A stretch of 64,000 nucleotides of DNA from Pseudotabrizicola sp046313895 (GCA_046313895.1 JBKBWK010000009.1:26202-90201); one strand, 5' to 3'. Counted from the stretch's first letter, positions 43,486-52,938 are shown. Program-made: numbers and translations. Notes: generated from the sequence alone by a model not told the origin.

Positions 43486-44823
43486 ATGGCCGGAATTCCG
43501 CACGACCATTACGAGCCCAAGACGGGCGCCGAGACATGGCTGCACAAGCGCCTGCCGATCGCAGGTCTGATGTATGACACACTGATGCTTCCCACGCCCA
43601 AGAACCTGAACTGGATGTGGATCTGGGGCATTGTCCTGACTTTCTGTCTGGTGATGCAGATCGTGACCGGCATCGTGCTGGTCATGCACTACACGCCGCA
43701 TGTCGATCTGGCGTTTTCGTCTGTCGAACACATCATGCGCAACGTGAACGGCGGGCACATGCTGCGCTATCTGCACGCCAACGGTGCATCGCTGTTCTTC
43801 ATCGCAGTCTATCTGCACATCTTCCGTGGTCTGTACTACGGGTCGTACAAGGCCCCGCGTGAGGTGACGTGGATCATCGGCATGATCATCTATCTGTGCA
43901 TGATGGGCACTGCCTTTATGGGCTATGTGCTGCCGTGGGGACAGATGTCGTTCTGGGGCGCCACCGTGATCACCGGTCTGTTCGGTGCCATTCCCGGCAT
44001 TGGCGAGCCAATTCAGACCTGGTTGCTGGGTGGTCCCGCCGTGGACAATGCCACGCTGAACCGCTTCTTCTCGCTGCACTACCTGCTGCCCTTCGTGATC
44101 GCGGCCCTGGTCGCCGTGCACATCTGGGCCTTCCACACCACCGGCAACAACAACCCAACCGGGGTCGAGGTGCGCCGTGGGTCCAAGGAAGAGGCTGAGC
44201 GCGACACGGTGCCGTTCTGGCCTTACTTTGTGATGAAGGACTTGTTCGCCCTTGGCGTTATTCTTGTGGTGTTCTTTGCCGTGGTCGGCTTCATGCCGAA
44301 CTTCCTTGGACACCCGGATAACTACCTCGAGGCCAACCCGTTGGCGACGCCTGCGCATATCGTGCCGGAATGGTACTTCCTGCCCTTCTACGCCATCTTG
44401 CGCGCCTTTACTGCCGATGTCTGGGTGGTGATTGCCGCCAACTGGCTGACCTTCGGCATCGTGGACGCCAAATTCTTCGGTGTGCTGGCGATGTTCGGCG
44501 CTATTGCTGTGATGGCTCTGGCACCTTGGCTGGATACGTCCTCTGTGCGCTCGGGCCGGTATCGTCCGATGTTCAAGTGGTGGTTCGCGCTTCTGTGCGT
44601 GGACTTCATGGTTCTGATGTGGGTTGGCGCCATGCCGGCCGAAGAACCCTATGCCACGATTTCGCTGATCGCATCTGCGTACTGGTTCGCTTATTTCCTC
44701 GTGATCCTGCCGCTGTTGGGCGTGATCGAAAAGCCGCTGGCTCAGCCCGCGACCATCGAGGAAGACTTCAATGCCCACTACGCCAAGCCGTCTGCCTCGG
44801 CAGCCGTGCAACCGGCCGAGTGA
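43486..44823 (+). CDS. petB: bc1 complex cytochrome b
   Basis: A 445-residue membrane protein with eight helices. Two pairs of heme-ligand histidines lie in helices B and D. The quinol-oxidation motifs WGATVITGLF and PEWYFLPFYAILRA are intact. It holds both b hemes and the Qo/Qi sites. It lies 11 bp after petA; the ATG at 43486 gives the family N-terminus (MAGIPHDHYEPK). Confidence 0.98.
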   Translation: MAGIPHDHYEPKTGAETWLHKRLPIAGLMYDTLMLPTPKNLNWMWIWGIVLTFCLVMQIVTGIVLVMHYTPHVDLAFSSVEHIMRNVNGGHMLRYLHANGASLFFIAVYLHIFRGLYYGSYKAPREVTWIIGMIIYLCMMGTAFMGYVLPWGQMSFWGATVITGLFGAIPGIGEPIQTWLLGGPAVDNATLNRFFSLHYLLPFVIAALVAVHIWAFHTTGNNNPTGVEVRRGSKEEAERDTVPFWPYFVMKDLFALGVILVVFFAVVGFMPNFLGHPDNYLEANPLATPAHIVPEWYFLPFYAILRAFTADVWVVIAANWLTFGIVDAKFFGVLAMFGAIAVMALAPWLDTSSVRSGRYRPMFKWWFALLCVDFMVLMWVGAMPAEEPYATISLIASAYWFAYFLVILPLLGVIEKPLAQPATIEEDFNAHYAKPSASAAVQPAE

Positions 44824-44840
44824 GAAAGGAACTGACTGAC

Positions 44841-45689
44841 ATGATCAGGAACATCGCACTCACCGCCATTTCTGCCCTGGCCGTTTCGACCGGGGTGGCG
44901 ATGGCCGCTGCTGGCCATTCCGAACTGACCGATATTGCCTTTGCGCACGAAGGACCGTTCGGCAAGTTTGATCAGATGCAACTTCAGCGCGGCCTGCAGG
45001 TCTACACCGAAGTCTGCGCTGCGTGCCACGGGTTGAAATTCGTCCCGATCCGCAGCCTGTCGGATCCGGGCGGCCCCGAGATGCCTGAAGACCAGATCCG
45101 GGCCTACGCCACCCAGTTCACGGTCACGGATCGCGAAACGGGCGAGGACCGCGACGGCATACCGACCGACCACTTCCCGATGTCGGGCATGGAAGGCGCA
45201 CCGGACCTGTCGTTAATGACCAAGGCGCGGGCCGGCTTTCATGGCCCCTACGGAACAGGCATCAGCCAGTTGTTCAACGGGATCGGCGGACCGGAGTATG
45301 TCTATTCCATCCTGACCCATTACGAAGACGATCCCGCCTGTGCACCGGATGGTGTGGATGGGTTCTACTACAACACTGCGTTCCCGAACGGGGGCGTGCC
45401 CGATAGCTGCAAGGACGAGCACGGCGTTTCAACCGTTCCTGGCAGCTGGATCGCCATGCCGAATCCGCTGAGCGACGACTTGGTAACCTTTGCCGATGGT
45501 CACCCGGCCACCGTTGGCAACATGGCCGAAGATGTCACCTCGTTCCTTGTCTGGGCAGCAGAGCCGAAGATGATGGCGCGCAAGGAAGCCGGCTTCAAGG
45601 CGGTGATCTTCCTGATCGTCCTGTCAACCTTGCTGTATCTGACCAACAAGCGGATCTGGGCGCGCGTCAAAGGCAAGAAGCTCGCCTGA
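44841..45689 (+). CDS. petC: bc1 complex cytochrome c1
   Basis: A 282-residue protein with a signal peptide (cut after about residue 23), the heme motif CAACH (Cys59-His63), a periplasmic domain and a C-terminal membrane helix ending in a basic tail. It receives electrons from the Rieske centre and gives them to a soluble or membrane cytochrome c. It lies 17 bp after petB and is followed by a terminator. Confidence 0.98.
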   Translation: MIRNIALTAISALAVSTGVAMAAAGHSELTDIAFAHEGPFGKFDQMQLQRGLQVYTEVCAACHGLKFVPIRSLSDPGGPEMPEDQIRAYATQFTVTDRETGEDRDGIPTDHFPMSGMEGAPDLSLMTKARAGFHGPYGTGISQLFNGIGGPEYVYSILTHYEDDPACAPDGVDGFYYNTAFPNGGVPDSCKDEHGVSTVPGSWIAMPNPLSDDLVTFADGHPATVGNMAEDVTSFLVWAAEPKMMARKEAGFKAVIFLIVLSTLLYLTNKRIWARVKGKKLA

Positions 45690-45712
45690 TCACGCGGTCA
45701 ACGCTTCAAATG

Positions 45713-45737
45713 AAAACCCCGCCAGTGGCGGGGTTTT
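45713..45737. terminator. Terminator of petABC
   Basis: CCCCGCC at 45717-45723 pairs with GGCGGGG at 45727-45733, flanked by AAAA and TTTT, so it can serve both petABC and the convergent thiBPQ operon. Confidence 0.88.
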
Positions 45738-45748
45738 CCATTTCGTGA

Positions 45749-46441
45749 TCATCCCAAATAGGCGCGCAAGGCGGGCGGTGGATTGGCAAACAGCGGTCCG
45801 GTCGCCGCCGGGGGCTGCGCAATGCCGTCGGCCACCAATACCGTCTTTTCGGCAAACGCCGTAGCATCCCTCGGGTCATGCGTCACCATCATCACCAACG
45901 CGCCGGTATCGTCCGCCACCTGCCCGACCAAGGTCAGCATCTCGGCCTTGAGCGCGGGCCCCAGCGCGGCAAAGGGTTCGTCCAGCAGCAGCACAGGCCG
46001 TGCCCGAAGAAGCGCCCGTGCAAGAGATGCCCGCCCGATCTGTCCGCCCGACAGTTGCCCCGGTCGTCTGTCGCCCATTCCCGACAAACCCACCCGATCC
46101 AACGCCTGATCAAGCTGACCATGCTGCGCGGACGTCAGCCGCAGATCCGGCCGCAGGCCGAGCCCGATGTTCTGCGCAATGGTCAGGTGTGGAAACAGAT
46201 TCTGGTCCTGAAACAGGATCGTCACCGGCCGTGCGCCGGGCGCCAGCGGTGCAAGATCGGTCCCGTGCCACAGCACCCGTCCTTCCGCCGGGGCAAAGAA
46301 GCCAGCGATGGCCGACAGCAGCGTTGATTTCCCAGCCCCCGATGGCCCGATCACCGCCACCCGCTCGCCCGGCTTTACCGACCAATCCGCCGTCAGACGA
46401 AAGTCGTCCTGCACAAGCGCCAGATTTTCAAGCCGCAGCAT
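45749..46441 (-). CDS. thiQ: Thiamine ABC transporter ATPase
   Basis: A 230-residue ABC ATPase: Walker A GPSGAGKST, Q-loop FQDQNLFPH, signature LSGGQIGRASLARAL, Walker B VLLLDEPFAALGP. The size and partners match ThiQ. Its start overlaps thiP by 14 bases. Confidence 0.93.
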   Translation of the reverse strand: MLRLENLALVQDDFRLTADWSVKPGERVAVIGPSGAGKSTLLSAIAGFFAPAEGRVLWHGTDLAPLAPGARPVTILFQDQNLFPHLTIAQNIGLGLRPDLRLTSAQHGQLDQALDRVGLSGMGDRRPGQLSGGQIGRASLARALLRARPVLLLDEPFAALGPALKAEMLTLVGQVADDTGALVMMVTHDPRDATAFAEKTVLVADGIAQPPAATGPLFANPPPALRAYLG

Positions 46442-47978
46442 AGCGTCGGCCCCATGCATCAAACACCCAGAACAGCGCAAAGCTCATCGTGATCAATAAC
46501 AGTGATGCCCCCGCTGCCGCCGTCATCCGATACGCCCCGATAAGCCTCTGCACCACAAGCGGCAATGTAGCACCCTGTTCGGTCGCAAACAGCGCGATGA
46601 CCCCAAGATCCCCCATCGACAGCGCCGCAGCCAGTCCGGCACCAAAACCCAAAGGCCGCGCCAACCTTGGAACCGCCACCAGCCGCAGCCATGCCACGCC
46701 AACAATTCCCAGACTGGCCGATAGCCTCCCATAGTCGGCATGAAGCACCCGCGTCTCTGGCAACAGCAAACGGTACACAAACGGCAAGGACAGCGCCGCG
46801 TTGACCGCCACCGTCACCGGCAGGGCCAGCCGCGCGGGCGACACGAACGGCTGTACCATCAGGAACAACCCAACCCCCAAAACCAGCCCGGAGGTAGCCA
46901 AGGGCAGCACCGCCACCGCATCCATGACGCCTGCCCCGCGCCTGCCCCGCGCGACGGCCAACGCAAGCACAAGCGAAGCCGCAACCGTCACCAGGGTCGA
47001 GGTCAGCGCCACAGCCACCGACCGCCCCGCAGCCGCCCAGACACTGGCTGGCAAATCGAACAGCCCCGGCAACCCGCGCATGACCACCGCCCCTAAAGGC
47101 ACCAGCAGGAATGCCGCTGCCAGCCCGATGGCCAGTGCATCCCCCCACAACCGCCAACCTATCATGGGTGCATGCAGCACCGGAGCGCGACCCAGCCCCG
47201 CCCCAAACGCCGCTGGCGTCACAATCAGCCAGCCCATGACCGCCACAACGGCACACAGCGCAAACTGCACGCCCGCCAACAGCGCAGCACGGCCAAGATC
47301 AAATTCGAACCGCACCGCCTGAAAAATCCCAAGTTCTACCGTCGTCGCCCCCGGCCCACCCCCAAGGGTCAGGGCGACGGCGAAGCTGGTCAAACAAATC
47401 ACGAAAACAACCACAAACGCCCCCGGCGCGACGCTTCGCAGCATCGGACGCTCCAGATGTCGAAACGTCTCGGCTGGAAGAAAGCCCAACGATTCCGCCA
47501 GCCGGAACCGCTCGGCCGGGATCGCATGCCAGCCTTGCAGCAGCATCCGCACGGCCAAAGGCAGGTTCAGAAACACATGCGCCAGAACCACGCCATGCGC
47601 CCCGTAAATGGAGAAGGGACCAAGACCAATGACGCCCAAACCCTGATTGATCACGCCCGACCGCCCGAAAACGGCGACCAACCCCAGCACGGCCACAATG
47701 GTCGGCAACAGGAATGGCGCGCCCATCAGTGTGATCAGCGCACCTCTCCCCGGAAAGGATCGGCGCGCCAAAGCCCGCGCCACCGGAACGGCAAGTCCGA
47801 CCGAAAACACGGCAGACAAGAATGCCTGCGCCACGGTAAACCGCACCGACGCCCAATCAGCCGGACCAAGGGCAAACTCTGTTGCCCGCCCCGCCACTGC
47901 CAGCAGCGGGGCCAGCACAAACAGCGCCAGCCCGCCTGCCAGCAACGCCGGGATCAGCGCGCCAATGCGGCTTGCCAT
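46428..47978 (-). CDS. thiP: Thiamine ABC transporter permease
   Basis: A 516-residue inner-membrane protein with about 12 helices in two fused permease halves, each with an EAA-type loop (near residues 150-200 and 400-440), the form of ThiP. It overlaps thiB by 25 nt and thiQ by 14 nt, so all three are tightly coupled. Confidence 0.94.
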   Translation of the reverse strand: MASRIGALIPALLAGGLALFVLAPLLAVAGRATEFALGPADWASVRFTVAQAFLSAVFSVGLAVPVARALARRSFPGRGALITLMGAPFLLPTIVAVLGLVAVFGRSGVINQGLGVIGLGPFSIYGAHGVVLAHVFLNLPLAVRMLLQGWHAIPAERFRLAESLGFLPAETFRHLERPMLRSVAPGAFVVVFVICLTSFAVALTLGGGPGATTVELGIFQAVRFEFDLGRAALLAGVQFALCAVVAVMGWLIVTPAAFGAGLGRAPVLHAPMIGWRLWGDALAIGLAAAFLLVPLGAVVMRGLPGLFDLPASVWAAAGRSVAVALTSTLVTVAASLVLALAVARGRRGAGVMDAVAVLPLATSGLVLGVGLFLMVQPFVSPARLALPVTVAVNAALSLPFVYRLLLPETRVLHADYGRLSASLGIVGVAWLRLVAVPRLARPLGFGAGLAAALSMGDLGVIALFATEQGATLPLVVQRLIGAYRMTAAAGASLLLITMSFALFWVFDAWGRRYAAA

Positions 47979-48934
47979 TCGGCCAAAGCTCCCGCCCGCG
48001 CGGCCTGCGCCTCATCCGCAGGCATCAGCAGCGATACCTCGGGCCGCAGCGATTCAAACCCGTCGGGCAATCCGGCTGCCGGTGTAACCGCCGGATACAT
48101 CCAGTTCGTCGTTGGAATCACCGACTGAAACCCTTGGGACAGCATGAAGGTCAGAAACCGGTCCGCCAATTCGGGCTGCCTGGACCCGGCCAGCTTTCCG
48201 GCCACTTCAACCTGCATGTAGTGCCCTTCGGAAAACGGGGCCGCAGCCTTGCTGTCGTCGGATTCGGCGATCAGATGATAGGCAGGGCTGGTCGTATAGG
48301 ACAGAACCATGTCGGCCTCACCCGCCAGAAACAAACCATAGGCTTCTGACCAACCGGGCGTCACCGTCACGATATTGTCGGACAGTCCTGCCCAGATCTC
48401 GGAGGCACGGTCACCATAGGCCGCCTTCACCCACATCAGGAGCCCAAGTCCCGGAGTGGAGGAGCGGGGGTCCTGTATGACGATCTTTACATCGGATGCC
48501 GCCAAGTCCTCGAACGACTTCGGCGGCGCTGGCAATTTTGTCTTGTCATGCACGAAGGCGAACCATCCCCAGTCAAATGGCAGGAACAACGGGTCATCAA
48601 AAGCCACAGGCAGAGCGGGTGCAGCCATCCCATGCGGCGCAAAAAGCCCGGTTGCCGCCGCCTGGGCCGTCAGGTTGGTGTCCAGCCCCAGCACCACGTC
48701 TGCGGTGCCTGCGGCACCTTCCAGTTGCACCCGCGACAGCAGGGCCGCGCCATCACCTGACCCGACAAATTGCAGGTCACAGCCGCATTCCGCCTCGAAC
48801 GCCTGTTCCACCGCCGGACCGGGGCCCCATTCGGAAACAAAACTGTCGTAGGTCAGCACGGTTAGCACCGGTGTTTCAGCTGCTGCCGCAGCGGCGATCA
48901 GGCAAACACCAGCCGCAAGGATCGAAGTCTTCAT
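47954..48934 (-). CDS. thiB: Thiamine-binding periplasmic protein
   Basis: A 326-residue ABC solute-binding protein with a signal peptide (MKTSILAAGVCLIAAAAAA) and the ThiB-like start VLTVLTYDSFVSEWGPGPAVE. First gene of thiBPQ. It should bind thiamine, TMP or TPP. The start ATG 48934 is used; GAGGAA is the SD. It is led by a TPP riboswitch. Confidence 0.94.
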   Translation of the reverse strand: MKTSILAAGVCLIAAAAAAETPVLTVLTYDSFVSEWGPGPAVEQAFEAECGCDLQFVGSGDGAALLSRVQLEGAAGTADVVLGLDTNLTAQAAATGLFAPHGMAAPALPVAFDDPLFLPFDWGWFAFVHDKTKLPAPPKSFEDLAASDVKIVIQDPRSSTPGLGLLMWVKAAYGDRASEIWAGLSDNIVTVTPGWSEAYGLFLAGEADMVLSYTTSPAYHLIAESDDSKAAAPFSEGHYMQVEVAGKLAGSRQPELADRFLTFMLSQGFQSVIPTTNWMYPAVTPAAGLPDGFESLRPEVSLLMPADEAQAARAGALAEWQAALAR

Positions 48935-48984
48935 GTCTTCCTCCAATTGCGACGGAACAGGTCGGGCTTGGAGTTCATCCTTCG

Positions 48985-49080
48985 CACCTTCCCTCCGCCG
49001 GTATGATCCGGTTCAGGTTCAACGGGTCCGCTTTCGCATCTCAGCCCACCAGATCAACCGCTGGGCACCCCGAGGTGAGG
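48985..49080 (-). promoter_or_regulatory. TPP riboswitch (THI element) for thiBPQ
   Basis: On the minus strand the sequence carries the invariant blocks of the TPP aptamer: GGGGTGCCC, GGGCTGAGA, ACCCGTTGAACCTGA, and CCGGATCATACCGGCGGAGGG. It ends about 50 bp before the thiB ATG. In other Proteobacteria it shuts down expression when TPP is plentiful, mainly by hiding the SD; the exact mode here was not worked out. Confidence 0.95.
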
Positions 49081-49119
49081 TGGAAGATAGGCAGTTGAAC
49101 ACCGGGTGCAAGCGGAAAG

Positions 49120-49953
49120 TCAGTCCGTCGCCAAAAGGGCGGAAAGACCTTCGCGATAGGACGGATACAGCAGACGAACCCCAAGGTCGTCCTTGATGCG
49201 GTCATTCCTCACCCGTTTTGATTCGGAATAGAAGCTGCGCGCCATCGGGGTCATATCGGCCTGATCGAAGGGGACGGCAGGGGGTTCGGGCAGTCCAAGC
49301 AGGGCCGCCGCATGCGACAGCACATCTTCAGGCGGGGCCGGTTCATCATCGCAGACATTATAGGCTTTACCGGGGTTGGGCCGTACGATTGAAGCCGCAA
49401 GAACCTGCGCGATGTCGTCAACATGAATGCGGCTGAAAAACTGGCCCGGCTTTATGATCCGGCGTGCGGTGCCGTCTCGCACCTTTTCGAATGGCCCGCG
49501 GCCGGGACCGTAGATGCCAGCAAGGCGGAATATGTGAACAGGCAAACCTGTGGCTTGCCATTGTTTTTCGGCCAACACGCGATGCGCACCGCGTGGGCTG
49601 GACGGGGTCAGGGGTGTGTCTTCATCCACCCATCCGCCCTGATGATCCCCATAAACTCCGGTTGTGGACAGATAACCGACCCAGTCCACGTTTGCACCGG
49701 CAATTCCCGGCCATGCGGCCAGAAACGGATCCCCCGCCGCGTCAGGCCCGGCCGAGACAAGGATGTGCGTCGCCCGCGCCAAGGCCGGGCCAAGATCGCC
49801 CGGCCAAAGCAGCGGCTCGATGCCGGCATCGCGCAGAGGGCCGATCTTGTCAGCACGTCGGGTGGTGCCGATGACGGTCCATCCTTGTGGGATCATCAGA
49901 CGGGCCAACGCGTCGGCGCTATAGCCATGTCCAAGGGAAAGCAGCGTTTTCAT
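49120..49953 (-). CDS. NAD(P)-dependent epimerase/dehydratase family protein (YeeZ-like)
   Basis: A 277-residue SDR-fold protein. The N-terminal cofactor loop is LSLGHGYSADALA (GxGYxA, variant of GxxGxxG), as in the YeeZ group. WVGYLSTTGVYGDHQGGW and IFRLAGIYGPGRGP follow, while the classical YxxxK Tyr is not obvious. Substrate unknown. The gene is 40 bp from the riboswitch, on the same strand but ahead of it, so is not controlled by it. Confidence 0.82.
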   Translation of the reverse strand: MKTLLSLGHGYSADALARLMIPQGWTVIGTTRRADKIGPLRDAGIEPLLWPGDLGPALARATHILVSAGPDAAGDPFLAAWPGIAGANVDWVGYLSTTGVYGDHQGGWVDEDTPLTPSSPRGAHRVLAEKQWQATGLPVHIFRLAGIYGPGRGPFEKVRDGTARRIIKPGQFFSRIHVDDIAQVLAASIVRPNPGKAYNVCDDEPAPPEDVLSHAAALLGLPEPPAVPFDQADMTPMARSFYSESKRVRNDRIKDDLGVRLLYPSYREGLSALLATD

Positions 49954-50029
49954 AAGATTGACTATCCCTTGTCACCCGGCGCCCTGCAAGCCACTTGATC
50001 GACGATCATCGCCGGTTAATGCTTGGGTC

Positions 50030-50653
50030 ATGTCCGATCTTTACAAAGCCTTTTCCCTGAACGGCCCGGACGAGTGTGCCCGGCTTTATGCCGAATGGGC
50101 CGCCAGCTACGATGCCGGCTTTGCCGCTGACATGGATTACCGCCTGCCCGCTCATGTCGCTGCCGCGTTTTTGGCGCATGGTGGCACCGGCCCGGTGCTT
50201 GACGTGGGCGCAGGAACGGGTTTGCTGGCGCAGAACCTGCGCAACATGGGCTTCGAGGACAAGATTGATGCGGTCGATCTGTCACAGGCAATGCTCGCGA
50301 CTGCAAAGATAAAGGCCCTGTATCGCCATCTTCATTGCGCCGATATCACCCGGCCTCTTGCCCTGACCGGCCCCTATGCGGGGATCGTGTCTTCGGGAAC
50401 CTTCACCCATGGCCATGTCGGTCCTGAAGCCATTGCGCGACTTGAAAGCCAGGCCGCCCCCGGTGCCCTGTTCACATTGTCGATAAACGCAGGCGTGTAC
50501 CGGTCCATGGGTTTTGACGCTGCCCTGTCGCAACGCCCGGGCGTCACGCTTCTAGAGGTGCAGATCTACGGACCCGCAGCCGCCGAAAAGGATCCCGATC
50601 ACGCGGCGCAACGCGGACTGATAGCGATTTGGCGTCATGGCGGCGCAGGTTGA
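50030..50653 (+). CDS. Class I SAM-dependent methyltransferase
   Basis: A 207-residue methyltransferase with motif I VLDVGAGTGLLAQNL (about residues 60-74), AVDLSQAML and GIVSSGTFTHG. Substrate unknown. The ATG at 50030 is used; an upstream frame from 49958 overlaps the epimerase gene region without support. Confidence 0.88.
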   Translation: MSDLYKAFSLNGPDECARLYAEWAASYDAGFAADMDYRLPAHVAAAFLAHGGTGPVLDVGAGTGLLAQNLRNMGFEDKIDAVDLSQAMLATAKIKALYRHLHCADITRPLALTGPYAGIVSSGTFTHGHVGPEAIARLESQAAPGALFTLSINAGVYRSMGFDAALSQRPGVTLLEVQIYGPAAAEKDPDHAAQRGLIAIWRHGGAG

Positions 50654-50677
50654 CACAGCCACAGCGGACGACTCCCT

Positions 50678-51373
50678 TCAATCGGGTTGAAGCATGTAGC
50701 CTTCGCCCCGCACGGTTTGCAGATAGCGTGGTTGCTTTGGGTCATCCTCAATCTTGCGGCGCAAGCGTGTGATCTGCACATCCACCGCGCGTTCCTGTGC
50801 GGCATCGTCACGGCCCAGATCGGCGACCAACTTTTCGCGGCTGATCGCGTGGCCGGGATGGGCTGAGAACAACCGCATCAATGCCGCTTCCGTCGCTGTC
50901 AGCCGCACCGGATCGGGGCCGCGCCACAATTCGCCACGGTCCAGATCATAGCGCACCGAACCTAGATGCAGCACTTTGGGCGCAGAATCGGGGCGCATCT
51001 GGGGCACCCGGCGCAGGATGGCGTTTATGCGCAACAAGAGCTCTTTTGGCTCAAACGGTTTGCCAAGATAGTCGTCTGCCCCGGCCTCGAACCCCTCGAT
51101 CCGGCTGGCCGTTTCTCCCTTGGCGGTCAAAAGCAGGATCGGCGTTGTGATCTTCTGCCGCAATTCACGGGTCAAAGTGATGCCATCTTCCCCCGGCATC
51201 ATCACATCCAGAACGATCATGTCGAACTCCAGTCCCGCCAGCAGGCGACGGGCCTGCGCACCATCGCGCGCCACGGACACCAGAAAGCCGTTTCGGACCA
51301 GAAACTTTTGCAAAAGTCCCCGGATCCGTTCGTCATCATCGACCACCAGCAGATGCGCGTCACCTTGTGTCAT
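50678..51373 (-). CDS. OmpR-family response regulator, PetR-like
   Basis: A 231-residue regulator. The receiver domain has acidic VDDDE, phospho-acceptor Asp56 (VLDVMMPG) and Lys in LGKPFEPKELL. The C-terminal winged helix ends TVRGEGYML. It is coupled (ATGA) to a MarR-family gene. In Rhodobacter capsulatus a MarR-type petP and OmpR-type petR precede petABC, and petR is needed for growth via bc1; this pair looks like their counterpart, placed about 5 kb from petC. No histidine kinase is adjacent. Orthology is inferred from arrangement, not alignment. Confidence 0.82.
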   Translation of the reverse strand: MTQGDAHLLVVDDDERIRGLLQKFLVRNGFLVSVARDGAQARRLLAGLEFDMIVLDVMMPGEDGITLTRELRQKITTPILLLTAKGETASRIEGFEAGADDYLGKPFEPKELLLRINAILRRVPQMRPDSAPKVLHLGSVRYDLDRGELWRGPDPVRLTATEAALMRLFSAHPGHAISREKLVADLGRDDAAQERAVDVQITRLRRKIEDDPKQPRYLQTVRGEGYMLQPD

Positions 51374-51870
51374 GCGCCGCTCTCCTTCAACCCTTGATAC
51401 TGCCGGCGCAATTCCGGGTCCATCATCGCCTCCAGCACCTGCCGGAATCCTGCCACCGCCTGTGGCCCGGCGGCACGATAGGCTGCCCGCATCCGTGCAC
51501 GCTGAGCATCCGACAATTCACGCTCAAGGTCCTGCCCCTTGGTCGTCAGGTGCAAGTGCCGCTCGCGTTTGTCGCGGCGACCGACCCGCGCCTCGACCAG
51601 CCCATCTTCGACCAATGTCCGCAATACGCGGTTCAATGACTGCTTTGTAACCCCCAGGATGGCCAGAAGATTCGATACCGTTGTGCCGGGAGAGCGGTGG
51701 ATGAAATGGATCGCCCGGTGATGCGCGCGGCCATAATCCTTGCCTTCAAGAATGCGGTCCGGATCAGCGGTAAATCCTCGATAGGCAAAGAACATCGCCT
51801 CGATCCCTTTGCGCAACTGCTCGTCCGTCAGGAACAGCAGGCTTTCGCCGCTGGGGGTTTGGTCTGCCAT
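51370..51870 (-). CDS. MarR-family regulator, PetP-like
   Basis: A 166-residue protein with a MarR winged helix (SNLLAILGVTKQSLNRVLRTLVEDGLVEARVGRRDKRERHLHLT, split into helix pair and wing). The ATG at 51870 (MADQTP) is chosen; the open frame to 52011 runs into the promoter region. It starts the two-gene unit with the response regulator. Confidence 0.83.
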   Translation of the reverse strand: MADQTPSGESLLFLTDEQLRKGIEAMFFAYRGFTADPDRILEGKDYGRAHHRAIHFIHRSPGTTVSNLLAILGVTKQSLNRVLRTLVEDGLVEARVGRRDKRERHLHLTTKGQDLERELSDAQRARMRAAYRAAGPQAVAGFRQVLEAMMDPELRRQYQGLKESGA

Positions 51871-51893
51871 GCATGCCTCCGTGCCTGTTGGTG

Positions 51894-51922
51894 AAGTTAC
51901 GTCAGCCTTGTTGACTTTCCAA
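51894..51922 (-). promoter_or_regulatory. Possible promoter of the petP/petR-like pair
   Basis: On the minus strand TTGGAA (51917-51922) and TAACTT (51894-51899) with 17 bp between, about 24 bp before the ATG. The hexamers are only fair matches. Confidence 0.38.
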
Positions 51923-52013
51923 GAACCAACTGATAGCCCACGTTCGGTTTCGCGCAATATTATGCCCACTTTGGACATATCTGGCGCAACTTTGCGAATG
52001 ACAGGGGGCATTG

Positions 52014-52880
52014 ATGGCTGGCTATGACGATCGTGATGGGTTCATTTGGATGGATGGAAAACTGGTGGATTGGCGCGATGCCAATGTCCACATCCTGACC
52101 CATGCCATGCATTATGCCAGCGCCGTGTTCGAGGGCGAGCGGTGCTACAACGGCAAGATCTTCAAAAGCCGGGAACATTCTGAACGGCTGCGCAAATCGG
52201 GTGAGCTTCTGGATATGCCATTGCCCTATTCGGTGGACGAGATCGAAGCCGCCAAGGATGCCGTGTTGCAGGCCAACAACCTGACCGACGCCTACGTTCG
52301 GGCACTGGCATGGCGCGGCGCCGGCGAAGACATGGGCGTGGCGGCAAAGCGCAATCCGATCCGCATGGCGGTGGCTGTCTGGTCATGGGGCAACTACTAC
52401 GGCGACGCGAAATTCAAAGGCGCGAAGCTGGATATCGCCAAATGGAAACGCCCGTCGCCGGAAACCATTCCACACGCTGCCAAGGCATCGGGACTTTACA
52501 TGATCTGCACCATGTCCAAGCACGCGGCCGAGGCCAAGGGCTGTTCAGACGCCATGATGTTCGACTACCGCGGCTATGTGGCTGAGGCGACCGGAGCGAA
52601 TATCTTTTTCGTCAAGGATGGGGAAGTGCATACGCCGATCCCCGACGCGATCCTGAACGGGATCACCCGCCAGACCGTGATTGGCATGCTCAAGGGCATG
52701 GGTGTGACTGTCCACGAACGTCGGATTGAAGCGTCTGAACTGGAAAGCTTCCAGCAATGTTTCCTCACTGGCACCGCAGCAGAAGTTACCCCGGTCGGTC
52801 AGATCGGCGACTACAATTTCGAAGTTGGCGATTTGTGCAAACAAGTATCTCTGGACTACGAAAAGCTGGTCCGCGCCTGA
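52014..52880 (+). CDS. ilvE: Branched-chain amino acid aminotransferase
   Basis: A 288-residue fold-IV PLP enzyme. The PLP lysine is Lys157 (PHAAKASGLY), and GYVAEATGANIFFV carries the cofactor glutamate. It interconverts Val, Leu, Ile and their keto acids. The ATG at 52014 is used; a TTG codon precedes it. It lies 143 bp from the divergent MarR gene, with a hairpin after the stop. Confidence 0.94.
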   Translation: MAGYDDRDGFIWMDGKLVDWRDANVHILTHAMHYASAVFEGERCYNGKIFKSREHSERLRKSGELLDMPLPYSVDEIEAAKDAVLQANNLTDAYVRALAWRGAGEDMGVAAKRNPIRMAVAVWSWGNYYGDAKFKGAKLDIAKWKRPSPETIPHAAKASGLYMICTMSKHAAEAKGCSDAMMFDYRGYVAEATGANIFFVKDGEVHTPIPDAILNGITRQTVIGMLKGMGVTVHERRIEASELESFQQCFLTGTAAEVTPVGQIGDYNFEVGDLCKQVSLDYEKLVRA

Positions 52881-52890
52881 CAACAGGACT

Positions 52891-52922
52891 TGAAACGGGG
52901 CGCCAGCCGGCACCCCGTTTCA
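52891..52922 (+). terminator. Hairpin after ilvE
   Basis: TGAAACGGGG at 52891-52900 pairs with CCCCGTTTCA at 52913-52922 (10 bp, perfect). Only a weak T-run follows (GCTTTC). It also lies just beyond the end of the leftward mini-ORF, so it could stop both transcripts. Confidence 0.55.
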
Positions 52923-52938
52923 GCTTTCGCCGTCAAGT

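Noticed and set aside
43375..44811. A 478-codon minus-strand frame opposite petB
   Set aside because: It is antisense to a fully conserved cytochrome b gene and rich in His/Gln, as expected for a reverse frame.
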